From NCBI GenBank assembly GCA_003347645.1, contig QDFX01000023.1, positions 1 to 39,793 of the forward strand: a DNA stretch of 39,793 nucleotides, written 5' to 3'. The stretch is from Rhizobiaceae bacterium CPCC 101076. GTDB lineage: Bacteria > Pseudomonadota > Alphaproteobacteria > Rhizobiales > Methylopilaceae. The notes below the pieces were generated by a model that worked only from the letters and a program-made list of their open reading frames with translations, did no database searches and was not told where the DNA came from. Below are positions 16,203-25,095 of the stretch, piece after piece; the stretch's first letter is position 1; every line of letters begins with the position of its first letter. A program made the translations under genes and the position numbers.

Positions 16203-16751
16203 ATGGGTCGACCGGTCACCAGCATCCTGCTCATCTGCGGCGCCTTGACCTTGTTCGCTTTCGGCGCTTCCGCGCAGACCGCACCGCCCGCGCCGCAGCC
16301 CCCATCGGCCCCCCCACAAAATCCGGACGCTCCCAAGCCCCCGACTCCGCGGCGGGCGCCGGCTCCCGATGCGCGCCTTTACATCATCTATCCATGGGAC
16401 GGAGCTCAGGTCCGCGGCGAGTTCTGGGTGCGCTTCGGCCTGCGGAACATGGGCGTGACCCAGGCCGGCAGTTCCGCGCCGAACGCGGGACACCACCATC
16501 TTCTTGTCGACGTCGCCGACGAGATCGATCCGGACGAGCCGCTTCCGACTGACAACCAGCATCTTCATTTCGGGGCGGGCCAGACCGAGGCCAAACTGGA
16601 ACTTCCGCCCGGGAAGCATACTCTGCAACTGGTGCTCGGCGACGCCGAACACCGGCCGTTCAAGCCGATGCTGCTCTCGAAGAAGGTGACGATCACGGTC
16701 CTGCCAGCGACGCCGGTCAAGACGTCGAAGAAGCCCGGCAGGAAGGGATAG
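16203..16751 (+). CDS. Secreted DUF4399-domain protein
   Basis: This 182-residue protein has a signal peptide (SILLICGALTLFAFGASAQ), a Pro/Ala-rich spacer (about residues 26-55) and a DUF4399 domain: ARLYIIYPWDGAQVRGEF, then GHHHLLVDV, LPTDNQHLHFGAGQTEA and LELPPGKHTLQLVLGD. The three histidine clusters (HHH, HLHF, KHTLQL) are the hallmark of the family and could bind a metal, but its function is unknown. A strong AGGAGG lies 6 bp before the ATG. It is almost certainly co-transcribed with the cyclase gene and its product should share the periplasm with that protein's C-terminal domain. Confidence 0.85.
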   Translation: MGRPVTSILLICGALTLFAFGASAQTAPPAPQPPSAPPQNPDAPKPPTPRRAPAPDARLYIIYPWDGAQVRGEFWVRFGLRNMGVTQAGSSAPNAGHHHLLVDVADEIDPDEPLPTDNQHLHFGAGQTEAKLELPPGKHTLQLVLGDAEHRPFKPMLLSKKVTITVLPATPVKTSKKPGRKG

Positions 16752-16773
16752 AGCGCGTACGCCTCCATGGTGC

Positions 16774-16801
16774 TGGAGCGGGACGCCGCGTTCGCTCCAG
16801 A
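16774..16801 (+). terminator. Hairpin after the DUF4399 gene
   Basis: CTGGAGCG (16774-16781) and CGCTCCAG (16794-16801) form a perfect 8-bp stem with a 12-base loop, 22 bp after the DUF4399 stop and before murA. There is no T-run, so it is a weak terminator candidate. Confidence 0.35.
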
Positions 16802-16895
16802 TGAGGGGAACGTCCGGCCGCTTGTCTCCCCCCGGCGGTTCCGATAGATCGCATGGTTTACGCTGGGTGACCCCCGCCCCCAGGAGCCCTGATAC

Positions 16896-18185
16896 ATGGA
16901 CCGAATCCGCATCGTCGGCGGCGCGCATCTCGAAGGCGTGATCCCGATCTCCGGCGCGAAGAACGCCGCTCTGCCGCTGATGATCGCAAGCCTCCTGACG
17001 GAAGACACCGTCGTCCTGGAGAACGTGCCGCGTCTGGCTGACGTGTCACAGCTGAAGCGCATCCTGTCGAACCACGGCGTCGATTTCGCTGTCCGCGGCC
17101 GCCGCCACGGCGAGACCGAACTCGACGGCGAGACGATCACGCTGAACGCCAAGACGATCGTCGACACGACCGCTCCCTACGAGCTGGTCTCGACCATGCG
17201 CGCCAGCTTCTGGGTGCTCGCCCCGCTCGTCGCCCGCATGGGCCATGCCCGCGTCTCGTTGCCCGGCGGCTGCGCCATCGGAACCCGTCCGGTCGATTTC
17301 CTGCTGAACGTTCTGGAAGCGCTCGGCGCGCATATCTCGATAGAAGGCGGCTATGTCGTCGCTACCGCCCGCCTCGGCCTCAAGGGCGGGCACATCAAGT
17401 TCCCGAAGGTCTCGGTCGGTGCGACCCATACCGCACTGATGGGTGCGAGCCTCGCCGACGGCGAGACCCTCATTGAGAACGCTGCGCGCGAGCCGGAGGT
17501 GACCGACCTCGCCGAGCTTCTGATCAAGATGGGCGCCAAGATCGAGGGCGCCGGCACCTCGACCATCAAGGTCACCGGCGTATCCACGCTCCACGGCGCC
17601 GAGCACACCGTTATCCCGGACCGCATCGAGACCGGCACCTTCGCGCTCGCCGTCGCCATGGCCGGCGGCGATGTCACCCTGCAGAACACCCGTGCCGATC
17701 TCCTCGACAGCGCGCTAGAGACAATGCGTCAGGCCGGCGCACATGTTGACGCCCTCCCGAACGGCATCCGGGTCTATCGCAACGGCAATGGCCTTCTTCC
17801 CGTCGAAGTCACGACGGAGCCCTTCCCGGGCTTCCCGACCGACCTGCAGGCGCAGTTCATGGCCCTTGCGACCCGCGGCCAAGGCACGTCGAAGATCCGC
17901 GAGACGATCTTCGAGAACCGCTTCATGCACGTGCAGGAGCTCGCCCGCCTCGGCGCCCGCATCAGGCTCGAGGGCGACACCGCCTACGTCGACGGCGTCG
18001 ACAAGCTGACCGGCGCGCCGGTCATGGCGACCGATCTGCGCGCCTCGGTGTCCCTCGTCATCGCCGGCCTGGCGGCCGAAGGCGAGACGATCGTCAACCG
18101 CATCTATCATCTCGATCGCGGGTTCGAGCGCCTGGAGCAGAAGCTGTCGCGCTGCGGCGCGCAGATCGAGCGCATCAGCGGTTGA
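16896..18185 (+). CDS. murA: UDP-N-acetylglucosamine 1-carboxyvinyltransferase
   Basis: This is the 429-residue first committed enzyme of peptidoglycan synthesis, transferring enolpyruvate from PEP to UDP-GlcNAc in the cytoplasm. The substrate-site Lys22-Asn23 (SGAKNAALP) and the catalytic loop with Cys126 ([13 protein letters not shown]) are both present; the Cys makes it fosfomycin-sensitive in principle. The later motif [15 protein letters not shown] is also typical. Full family length. It begins the conserved run murA-DUF2948-hisD-UPF0262-infA-maf-yacG. Confidence 0.98.
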   Translation: MDRIRIVGGAHLEGVIPISGAKNAALPLMIASLLTEDTVVLENVPRLADVSQLKRILSNHGVDFAVRGRRHGETELDGETITLNAKTIVDTTAPYELVSTMRASFWVLAPLVARMGHARVSLPGGCAIGTRPVDFLLNVLEALGAHISIEGGYVVATARLGLKGGHIKFPKVSVGATHTALMGASLADGETLIENAAREPEVTDLAELLIKMGAKIEGAGTSTIKVTGVSTLHGAEHTVIPDRIETGTFALAVAMAGGDVTLQNTRADLLDSALETMRQAGAHVDALPNGIRVYRNGNGLLPVEVTTEPFPGFPTDLQAQFMALATRGQGTSKIRETIFENRFMHVQELARLGARIRLEGDTAYVDGVDKLTGAPVMATDLRASVSLVIAGLAAEGETIVNRIYHLDRGFERLEQKLSRCGAQIERISG

Positions 18186-18263
18186 TGGGGCGTCGTCCTC
18201 CTCCATTGCACTCCGCCCCTGCGTCCACTACCTGACGATAAACAACCAAGAACGGCAGCGCCC

Positions 18264-18710
18264 ATGTCAGACGCACCGCTGAAACTCCTCGCCTACGACG
18301 CCGAGGACCTCGCGATCCTCTCCGTCCATCTGCAGGACGCCGAACTCAAGGTCTCGGACCTCGTCTATCTCCCCCGCGAACACCGCTTCGCGCTCGCCGC
18401 CGACCGCTTCGATTGGGAAGCCTCGGCGCTGGAGAAGAAGAACCGACGCCGACGCACCGCCCTCCATTTCGAGGGCGTCACCAATGTCCGCTGCAAGGGC
18501 ATCCCGCAGGACGACAAGAGCGCGCAGCTGACACTGCTCGCGCTCGCCTTCGAGCCCGGCGAGACGCCTGCGGGCGCGGTCAATCTGCTGTTCATGGACG
18601 GCGCCGCGATCCGGCTCGAGGTCGAATGCCTCGAAGCCGCATTCAAGGATCTGGGCCCGACCTGGACCTGCTCCTGCTGCCCGAGCCATCCCGAATCCGA
18701 GGTCGCCTGA
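18264..18710 (+). CDS. DUF2948 family protein
   Basis: This 148-residue soluble protein is of unknown function and belongs to the alphaproteobacterial DUF2948 family: LKLLAYDAEDLAILSVHLQD at the start, LPREHRFALAADRFDWE, and RTALHFEGVTNVRCKGI. The end carries a Cys cluster (TWTCSCCPSHPES). In this group it nearly always sits between murA and hisD, as here. The stop is one base before the hisD start, so they are co-translated. No enzymatic motif is recognisable. Confidence 0.85.
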   Translation: MSDAPLKLLAYDAEDLAILSVHLQDAELKVSDLVYLPREHRFALAADRFDWEASALEKKNRRRRTALHFEGVTNVRCKGIPQDDKSAQLTLLALAFEPGETPAGAVNLLFMDGAAIRLEVECLEAAFKDLGPTWTCSCCPSHPESEVA

Positions 18711-18711
18711 C

Positions 18712-20010
18712 GTGGCAGTCATGCTGGATGCCGGCGCGCCGGATTTCGAGGCGCGCTTTTCGGCGCTGCTTGCCGCCAAGCGTGAAACCGCAGAGGACGT
18801 CGACCAGGCCGTTCGCGCGATCATCGATCGCGTCCGCACCGGTGGCGACGAAGCGCTTTGCGACTATACGAGGCGCTTCGACCGTTTCGAGGTCTCACCC
18901 GCGGGCCTGCGCATCAGCGAAGCCGAGATCGAGGCAGCCTGGAACGAGATCGATACCGAGACGCTTGACGCCCTGAAGCTCGCCCGCGACCGCATCGAAA
19001 GCCATCACCGCCGCCAGAAGCCCGAGGACGAGCGCTATACCGACGCGCTCGGCGTCGAGCTCGGCCACCGCTGGACCGCGATCGAATCCGTCGGCCTCTA
19101 CGTGCCCGGCGGCACGGCCGCCTATCCATCCTCCGTCCTGATGAACGCCGTTCCGGCCAAGGTCGCGGGCGTGCCGCGCCTCGTCATGGTCGTGCCGACG
19201 CCGGACGGTAAGCTGAATCCGCTGGTGCTGGCTGCCGCAAAGCTCGCCGGCGCCGACGAGGTCTATCGCATCGGCGGCGCGCAGGCCGTCGCGGCTCTGG
19301 CCTACGGCACCGACACCATCAAGCCGGTCGCGAAGATCGTCGGGCCCGGCAACGCCTATGTCGCGGCCGCCAAGCGCCAGGTCTTCGGCACGGTCGGCAT
19401 CGACATGATCGCCGGCCCGTCCGAAGTCGTGATCGTCGCCGACGACCATGCCGATCCGGACTGGGTCGCAGCCGATCTCCTCGCCCAGGCCGAGCATGAC
19501 GCCGCCGCTCAGGCGATCCTGATCACCTCCTCGCCCGCGCTCGCGGCCGGTGTCGAGGCCGCCGTCACGAAGCAGCTCGCGGTCCTGCCGCGCGGGAACA
19601 TCGCCGGCGCCAGCTGGGCCGAGCACGGAGCGATCGTGCTGGTTCCGGATCTCGAAGCCTCGGTGCCGCTGGTCGACAGGCTGGCGCCCGAACATCTGGA
19701 AATCGAGTCGGCCGACGCGGAAGAGCTCGCGCTCAAGATCCGCAATGCCGGAGCGATCTTCCTCGGCAGCCACACGCCCGAAGCGATCGGCGACTATGTC
19801 GGCGGTTCGAACCACGTTTTGCCGACGGCCCGCTCCGCCCGCTTCTCCTCCGGGCTCACGGTGCTCGATTTCGTCAAGCGCAGTTCAATCCTGAAATGCT
19901 CGCCGGCTTCGCTGAAGGCGCTCGGTCCCGCCGCCATCCGCCTCGCCCAGGCGGAGGGCCTCGACGGCCACGCCCGCTCGGTCGCAATCCGGCTCGGCCT
20001 GCCGGCCTGA
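18712..20010 (+). CDS. hisD: Histidinol dehydrogenase
   Basis: This 432-residue enzyme catalyses the last two steps of histidine synthesis (histidinol to histidine with two NAD+). The zinc ligands Gln259 and His262 fall in DLLAQAEHDAAAQ at the same numbers as in E. coli, and the Glu/His catalytic pair is in LAPEHLEIES. The nucleotide motif GPGNAYVAAAKRQVFG is present. I use GTG at 18712, one base after the DUF2948 stop, because it restores the usual N-terminus; an ATG at 18721 is the alternative. The stop overlaps the next ATG (TGATG). Confidence 0.97.
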   Translation: MAVMLDAGAPDFEARFSALLAAKRETAEDVDQAVRAIIDRVRTGGDEALCDYTRRFDRFEVSPAGLRISEAEIEAAWNEIDTETLDALKLARDRIESHHRRQKPEDERYTDALGVELGHRWTAIESVGLYVPGGTAAYPSSVLMNAVPAKVAGVPRLVMVVPTPDGKLNPLVLAAAKLAGADEVYRIGGAQAVAALAYGTDTIKPVAKIVGPGNAYVAAAKRQVFGTVGIDMIAGPSEVVIVADDHADPDWVAADLLAQAEHDAAAQAILITSSPALAAGVEAAVTKQLAVLPRGNIAGASWAEHGAIVLVPDLEASVPLVDRLAPEHLEIESADAEELALKIRNAGAIFLGSHTPEAIGDYVGGSNHVLPTARSARFSSGLTVLDFVKRSSILKCSPASLKALGPAAIRLAQAEGLDGHARSVAIRLGLPA

Positions 20011-20498
20011 TGGACGACGCGCCGGAGATTTCGTCGAACCGGCTGATCGCCGTCACGATCGACGAAACGTCCCTGGGAGCATCGACCGCCGAGGCCGAAC
20101 ACGAACGCGAGATCGCGATCCACGATCTCCTCGATGAGAATGCCTTCGCCGTACCGGGTCGCGCCCAGGGGCCGTACCGGCTGGACCTGAAGCTGTTCGA
20201 GAACCGGCTCGTCTTCGACATCCGCGACGCCGAGGATGCCGCGGTCGTCACCCATATGCTGGCGCTTGGTCCGTTCCGGCCGATCGTCAGCGAATACAAT
20301 ACCATCTGCGAGCGCCACTACGCGGCGATCCGCTCCGCCTCCCCGTCCCAGATCGAGGCGATCGACATGGGCCGGCGCGGCCTCCACAACGACGCGGCGA
20401 ACCTCCTCGGCGAACGTCTGAAGGGCAAGATCGACCTCGATCACGCGACCGCGCGGCGGCTTTTCACCCTGATCGTGGCGCTGCACTGGGATCAATAG
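20010..20498 (+). CDS. UPF0262 family protein
   Basis: This 162-residue protein of the uncharacterised UPF0262 family is found in alphaproteobacteria just after hisD. Recognisable parts are NRLIAVTIDETSLGAST, HEREIAIHDLLDEN, GPYRLDLKLFENRLVFDI and the end ATARRLFTLIVALHWDQ. It appears soluble and has no known catalytic motif. Its ATG overlaps the hisD stop by one base, so it is translationally coupled. In many relatives a low-molecular-weight phosphatase gene follows; here a palindromic repeat occupies that place. Confidence 0.87.
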   Translation: MDDAPEISSNRLIAVTIDETSLGASTAEAEHEREIAIHDLLDENAFAVPGRAQGPYRLDLKLFENRLVFDIRDAEDAAVVTHMLALGPFRPIVSEYNTICERHYAAIRSASPSQIEAIDMGRRGLHNDAANLLGERLKGKIDLDHATARRLFTLIVALHWDQ

Positions 20499-20499
20499 T

Positions 20500-20646
20500 G
20501 TCCCGGTCCGGGTGCAGCGAAGCTGCATCGCGTGATCCGGGACCCAGCGCTTACTGGCGAAGCGCACTATCTATGGAGCGCCTGCGGCGCAAATCATGCG
20601 CTGGACCCCGGATCGACGCGCGCTTTGCGCACTTGTCCGGGGAACA
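20500..20646. repeat. Composite palindromic intergenic element before infA
   Basis: GATCCGGGACCCAGCGC (20534-20550) and GCGCTGGACCCCGGATC (20598-20614) are inverted copies matching at 15 of 17 positions. A further nested palindrome, CCCCGGATC...CTTGTCCGGGG, lies at about 20606-20642. Such CCGGGAT-type elements are widespread in rhizobial intergenic DNA. The transcript would fold into strong hairpins and may act as a terminator or processing site between UPF0262 and infA. Confidence 0.75.
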
Positions 20647-20706
20647 GGTTGTGAAAAGGCGCCTCTTTGAGTAGGTTCCGCGCCTTCAAGCCAATCGCGA
20701 GTCTAA

Positions 20707-20925
20707 ATGTCGAAAGAAGAACTGCTCGAGTTTCCGGGCGTGGTCACAGAGCTTTTGCCGAACGCCATGTTCCGCGTGAAGCTGGAGAACGAGCACGAGA
20801 TCGTCGCTCACACCGCCGGCCGCATGCGCAAGAACCGCATCCGCGTTCTCGCTGGCGACAAGGTCCTTGTCGAAATGACGCCGTATGATCTGACCAAGGG
20901 CCGGATCACGTACCGCTTCAAGTAA
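20707..20925 (+). CDS. infA: Translation initiation factor IF-1
   Basis: This 72-residue OB-fold protein binds the ribosomal A site during initiation. The sequence is canonical: [38 protein letters not shown], and [12 protein letters not shown] at the end. It is separated from UPF0262 by the palindromic element and lies 46 bp before maf, as in related genomes. Confidence 0.98.
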   Translation: MSKEELLEFPGVVTELLPNAMFRVKLENEHEIVAHTAGRMRKNRIRVLAGDKVLVEMTPYDLTKGRITYRFK

Positions 20926-20971
20926 TCCCCACAGGGGCCGGGGGGCCGGCTTCCGCACTGCAGAGCGCCGC

Positions 20972-21607
20972 ATGTCAGGCCGTCCGAAGCTCGTCCTTGC
21001 CTCCGCCTCGCCGCGCCGCCTGGCCCTTCTGGAGCAGGTCGGCCTGCGCCCGGACGCCCTGCTGCCCACGAGCCTCGACGAGGAGCCGCGCCGTTTCGAG
21101 CGTCCGCGCGCGCTCGCCGAGCGGCTTGCCGTCGAAAAGGCCGAGGCCGCCCGCCATACCGCCCAGGCAGATGAGGATCTGAGGGACGCGTATTTCCTCG
21201 CGGCCGACACAGTCGTCGCGCTCGGTCGCCGCATCCTGCCGAAGGCCGAGATTCCGGAAGACGCCGAGGACTGCCTCAGCCTTTTGTCCGGCCGCGCCCA
21301 CCGCGTCTTCACCTCGGTCTGTCTGATCACACCGTCGGGCAAGAAGCGCAGCCGCGTGGTCGAGACCCGCGTGCGCTTCAAGCATCTCTCGCGCTCGGAG
21401 ACCGAGAGCTATCTCGCCTCCGGCGAGTGGCGCGGCAAGGCCGGCGGCTATGCGATTCAGGGCATCGCCGGCGGCTTCGTCGTCCGCATCGTCGGCTCAT
21501 ATTCGGCCGTGGTCGGCCTGCCGCTCTACGAGACCGTCAACCTGCTCACCGGTGAAGGCCTCCAGGTTCATCTTGGCTGGCTGAACCCGCTCGAAGGCGT
21601 CCAGTGA
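20972..21607 (+). CDS. maf: Maf-like nucleoside triphosphate pyrophosphatase
   Basis: This 211-residue enzyme of the Maf/HAM1 fold hydrolyses the alpha-beta bond of non-canonical or excess NTPs as house-cleaning. The substrate loop [19 protein letters not shown], the catalytic Asp in [11 protein letters not shown] and the C-terminal motif [17 protein letters not shown] are all intact. Subfamily (YhdE dTTP/UTP type or YceF m7GTP type) is not certain. Its stop overlaps the yacG start (GTGA), so the two are translated together. Confidence 0.94.
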   Translation: MSGRPKLVLASASPRRLALLEQVGLRPDALLPTSLDEEPRRFERPRALAERLAVEKAEAARHTAQADEDLRDAYFLAADTVVALGRRILPKAEIPEDAEDCLSLLSGRAHRVFTSVCLITPSGKKRSRVVETRVRFKHLSRSETESYLASGEWRGKAGGYAIQGIAGGFVVRIVGSYSAVVGLPLYETVNLLTGEGLQVHLGWLNPLEGVQ

Positions 21608-21798
21608 AGACGAAGAAGGGCGAGGCGAAAGCCGCCGCCTGCCCGATCTGCGGCAAGCCTTCGGTCGAGGAGTACAAGCCCTTTTGCTCGAAGCGCTGCT
21701 CCGACGTCGACCTCAACCGCTGGCTGGTCGGCGTCTATCGCTTCGAGACAGACGAGACGCCGGACGAGCCAGGCAACGACGGCAAGGACGAGGATTAG
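21604..21798 (+). CDS. yacG: DNA gyrase inhibitor YacG (zinc-finger protein)
   Basis: The 64-residue protein has the four zinc cysteines of YacG in CPICGKP and [14 protein letters not shown], and an acidic C-terminal tail. YacG binds GyrB and blocks DNA binding by gyrase in E. coli. It starts with GTG at 21604, inside the maf stop. Its stop overlaps the stop of the convergent pdeM gene by three bases (21796-21797 shared), an unusually tight convergent junction with no room for a separate terminator. Confidence 0.94.
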   Translation: MKTKKGEAKAAACPICGKPSVEEYKPFCSKRCSDVDLNRWLVGVYRFETDETPDEPGNDGKDED

Positions 21799-22490
21799 TA
21801 ACCGTCCGGCACCAGCCGGCTGACCGGCATTCGGTAGACCCCCTGATTGCCGAGCATCCACGCGCACAGCGCTTCCGGCGCGAACAGGGTCGAGAACGCC
21901 CGGTCGCGCACATTCAGCCCGCCCGCATAAGCGCCGAATGCCGGCAGGATTGCCCGCTTTCCGTCCGTCGCCACGCAGCGCCGGCGCACGCCTGAGCCGC
22001 GCACCCTGATCTTGGCGACCGGATGAAGATGCCCGGCGATCTCGCCCGGCGCCTCTCCCGGCGTCGGTTCGTGCCGCAGCACGATATTGCCGATCCGGAG
22101 TTCCGGCAGCCAGTCGCCAGTCACGCACGACGGCGGCTCGGGATCGTGGTTGCCGGCGATCCAGATCCAGTCGCGGCCGGTCTGCAGCCCGCAAAGAACA
22201 TCGACATCCGACTTGTGGATACGCTCGCCCGCCCGCGAGTCGTGAAAGCTGTCGCCGAGCGCCATCACCGTCTTGGGCTGCAGCCGCGCAACCAGGCGTT
22301 CAAGCAAAGCGAGAGTCGCCGCCGTATCGTAGGGCGGAAACAGTCCCCTGCCCCGCGCGGCATAGGCCGAGCCCTTCTCGAAATGCAGGTCGGCGACGAT
22401 CAGCGCGCGCTCGCCGTCATGCCACAGCCCGCCTTCCGGCAGCACGGTGAACGGCGTGTCGAGGAGGTCGAATTCGGTCGTCTCGCTCAC
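21795..22490 (-). CDS. pdeM: Ligase-associated DNA damage response endonuclease PdeM
   Basis: This 231-residue binuclear metallophosphoesterase has the calcineurin-type motifs in order: VADLHFEKG, ALGDSFHDSR, IAGNHDPEPP and GEIAGHLHPV. In the known repair cassette this Mre11-like enzyme is encoded with the Lhr-type helicase. Its ATG overlaps the helicase stop by 4 bp, so they form one unit. Expected role: cytoplasmic endonuclease in processing of damaged DNA ends. Confidence 0.93.
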   Translation of the reverse strand: MSETTEFDLLDTPFTVLPEGGLWHDGERALIVADLHFEKGSAYAARGRGLFPPYDTAATLALLERLVARLQPKTVMALGDSFHDSRAGERIHKSDVDVLCGLQTGRDWIWIAGNHDPEPPSCVTGDWLPELRIGNIVLRHEPTPGEAPGEIAGHLHPVAKIRVRGSGVRRRCVATDGKRAILPAFGAYAGGLNVRDRAFSTLFAPEALCAWMLGNQGVYRMPVSRLVPDGY

Positions 22491-25081
22491 GCCGACCCCA
22501 TCGCTTCCGCGACCAGTTCCTCGGCCGCCTCCTCGATCAGCGCGTCCTGCGCCTCGCCGTAGATCGGCTCGCGCCCGATCTCGAGGATACCCGGCACAGC
22601 GAGCGGCGAGACCCGGTCGAGCGGCTTGTGAATCACATGGCCCTTCACTCGCGCCAGCATTTCGCCGAGGCGCGCGATATCGAGCAGGCCCCGCGCGGCA
22701 TCGGCGCGGGCGGCGCGGAGAAGCACGTGGTCCGGCTCATGCCGGCGGAGGACGTCGTAGACGAGATCGGATGACATGGTGACCTGGCGCCCGGTCTTCT
22801 TCTGGCCGGGGAAATTCCGTTCGATAAGCCCGGCAATGATGGCGCAATCACGAAATGTTCTCTTCATCAGGCTCGATTCCGCAAGCCATTCCTCGAGGTC
22901 GTCGCCCAGCATGTCCTGATCGAACAGCGCCTCGATGCTGAGCCGCCCCCGCGCGATCTCATGCGCGACGTCCTTCAGCCCCCAGATCGTTACCGCATAG
23001 TCCGTTGCGACAAAACCGAGCGGCCGAAGCTTCGCCCGTTCCATCCGCCGCGTCAGCAGCATGCCGAGCGTCTGGTGCGCGAGCCGTCCCTCGAACGGAT
23101 AGCAGGTCAGAAAATAGCGCCCGCCGCGCGGAAAGGTCTCGACCAGAAGCTGGTCCGGGCCGGGGATGATCGAGCGCTTCTGCTGGATCTCCAGCCACTC
23201 CCGAACCTGCTCTGGAAAGACCTCCCAGCTCTCCGGGTCGGCGATCATCTTCCGCACCCGCGCCGCGACGCCGGTCGTGAACGGCATCTTCGAGCCGGCA
23301 TAGCTCGGCACTTTCGGATCGCTGGCGTTCGAGCGCGAGCAATAGGCGAAGTTCTCGACCACCGCGTGGAATTGCAGGATCTCGCCGCCGAAGACGAAGC
23401 TGTCGCCGGGCGAGAGCATGTTGACGAAGCCCTCCTCCAGTTCGCCCAAAACCCGCCCGCCTCGGCCGATCGGCCCGGTCAACCCGCCCCCACCGCCGCT
23501 TCCCCGGATCAGCCGGATCTTGATCATCTCGGCTTCGGTGATCGTCCCGACATTCAGCCGGTAGCGCAGCGCGGTCTGGGGGTTCGCCACGCGCCAGTGC
23601 CCGTCCTTGTTCCGGCGGATCTTGGCGAAGCGGTCATAGCTCTTGAGCGCATAGCCGCCGTTCGCGACGAAGTTCAGCACGGCGTCGAAATCGGCGCGGC
23701 TCAGCGCCGAATAGGGCGCGGCCGAGGTCACCTGGTCGTAGAGCTCGTCGGCATCGAACGGCCACGGACAGGCCATGCCGAGCACGTGCTGCGCCAGCAC
23801 GTCGAGCCCACCGATCCGCACCGTCTCGGCGTCCTGCTCGCCCGCCAAAGCCGCCGCGCGCGTCGCCTCGCACTCCACCCGCTCGAACCGCGAGCCCGGC
23901 ACGATGATCGCCTTCGACGGCTCGTCCATCCGGTGGTTGGCGCGACCGATGCGCTGGAGCAGGCGTGAGGAGCCCTTCGGCGAACCGACATGGACGACGA
24001 GATCGATATCGCCCCAGTCGATGCCGAGATCGAGCGTCGAGGTCGCGACCACCGCCCGCAGCTTCCCCGCCGCCATCGCCGCCTCGACCCGCCGCCGCTG
24101 CGCAACGTCGAGCGAACCGTGATGCAGCGCGATCGGCAGGTCGTCGCTGTTCAGCCGCCACAGTTCCTGGAACGCGAACTCGGCGACGAAGCGCGTGTTC
24201 ACGAAGATCAAAGTCATCCTGTGACGCTTGATCTCCTCGTAGACCGCAGGCAGCGCATGCCGCGCCGCATGGCCCGACCAAGGCAGGTGCTCGCCGGTCT
24301 CATGGATATGGATATCCGGCTGCGCCCCGCCCTCGACGATGACGAGATCGGCGAGATTTCCTCGCCCCGTGAAACGGGTAGAGGTCGAGTGGCCGGCAGG
24401 CGACCGGGTGAGGGGCAACGAGCCTCCGTTGCTGGGCTGCCCCACCAGCCAGCGCCTCAGATCGTCCGGGTTCGACACCGTCGCCGACAGGCCGGTGATG
24501 GTCGCATCCGGCGCAAGCGTCCTCAGCCGCGCCAGACCGAGCGCGAGGAGGTCACCGCGCTTGGTCGGCGCGAGCGCATGCAGCTCGTCCACGATGATAC
24601 GGCGCAGCCCGCGAAACAGGTCCTCCGCCTCGCGGCTCGCCAAAAGCAGCGCGACCTGCTCCGGCGTCGTCAGCAGGATGTCGGGCGGATCGACCTTCTG
24701 CCGCTGACGCTTGGCCTGCGGCGTGTCGCCCGTCCGGCTCTCGATGCGGATCGGCAGCTTCATCTCGGTGATCGGCGTCTCGACATTGCGCGCGACGTCG
24801 ACGGCGAGCGCCTTCAGTGGAGACACATAGAGCGTGTGGATCGACCGCCGGGCCATGCCGGCCTTCTTCGGCTCGCGATGCGCTAGCTCGACCAGGCTCG
24901 GCAGGAACCCAGCAAGCGTCTTGCCCGCGCCGGTCGGCGCTATAAGCAGCGTCGAGCGGCCCCCGCGGGCATGCTCCAGCAGATCGAGCTGATGGGATCG
25001 AGGAGACCAGCCGCGCGAGGCGAACCAGCGCAGGAAGGCCGGGGGAAGACCCTGATCCTCGATGCGCTGGGCGATGGACAC
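22487..25081 (-). CDS. Ligase-associated DNA damage response DEXH-box helicase (Lhr-like)
   Basis: This 864-residue superfamily 2 helicase has motif I LIAPTGAGKT (residues 46-55), motif II VDELHAL (164-170), motif III GLSATVSNPDD and motif VI-type LLQRIGRANHRMDEPSK, followed by the winged-helix and core domains characteristic of Lhr (DUF4145-free, WWE-type C-terminus about 600-864). The length agrees with the Lhr-Core family. It should be an ATP-dependent 3'-5' DNA translocase working with PdeM, exonuclease and ligase. It lies 14 bp downstream of the GNAT gene on the same strand. Confidence 0.94.
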   Translation of the reverse strand: MSIAQRIEDQGLPPAFLRWFASRGWSPRSHQLDLLEHARGGRSTLLIAPTGAGKTLAGFLPSLVELAHREPKKAGMARRSIHTLYVSPLKALAVDVARNVETPITEMKLPIRIESRTGDTPQAKRQRQKVDPPDILLTTPEQVALLLASREAEDLFRGLRRIIVDELHALAPTKRGDLLALGLARLRTLAPDATITGLSATVSNPDDLRRWLVGQPSNGGSLPLTRSPAGHSTSTRFTGRGNLADLVIVEGGAQPDIHIHETGEHLPWSGHAARHALPAVYEEIKRHRMTLIFVNTRFVAEFAFQELWRLNSDDLPIALHHGSLDVAQRRRVEAAMAAGKLRAVVATSTLDLGIDWGDIDLVVHVGSPKGSSRLLQRIGRANHRMDEPSKAIIVPGSRFERVECEATRAAALAGEQDAETVRIGGLDVLAQHVLGMACPWPFDADELYDQVTSAAPYSALSRADFDAVLNFVANGGYALKSYDRFAKIRRNKDGHWRVANPQTALRYRLNVGTITEAEMIKIRLIRGSGGGGGLTGPIGRGGRVLGELEEGFVNMLSPGDSFVFGGEILQFHAVVENFAYCSRSNASDPKVPSYAGSKMPFTTGVAARVRKMIADPESWEVFPEQVREWLEIQQKRSIIPGPDQLLVETFPRGGRYFLTCYPFEGRLAHQTLGMLLTRRMERAKLRPLGFVATDYAVTIWGLKDVAHEIARGRLSIEALFDQDMLGDDLEEWLAESSLMKRTFRDCAIIAGLIERNFPGQKKTGRQVTMSSDLVYDVLRRHEPDHVLLRAARADAARGLLDIARLGEMLARVKGHVIHKPLDRVSPLAVPGILEIGREPIYGEAQDALIEEAAEELVAEAMGSA

Positions 25082-25095
25082 GCTGTTCGAATTCC

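Noticed and set aside
22961-24886. Long plus-strand open frames opposite the Lhr-like helicase
   Set aside because: High-GC antisense shadows with Arg/Pro-rich composition.
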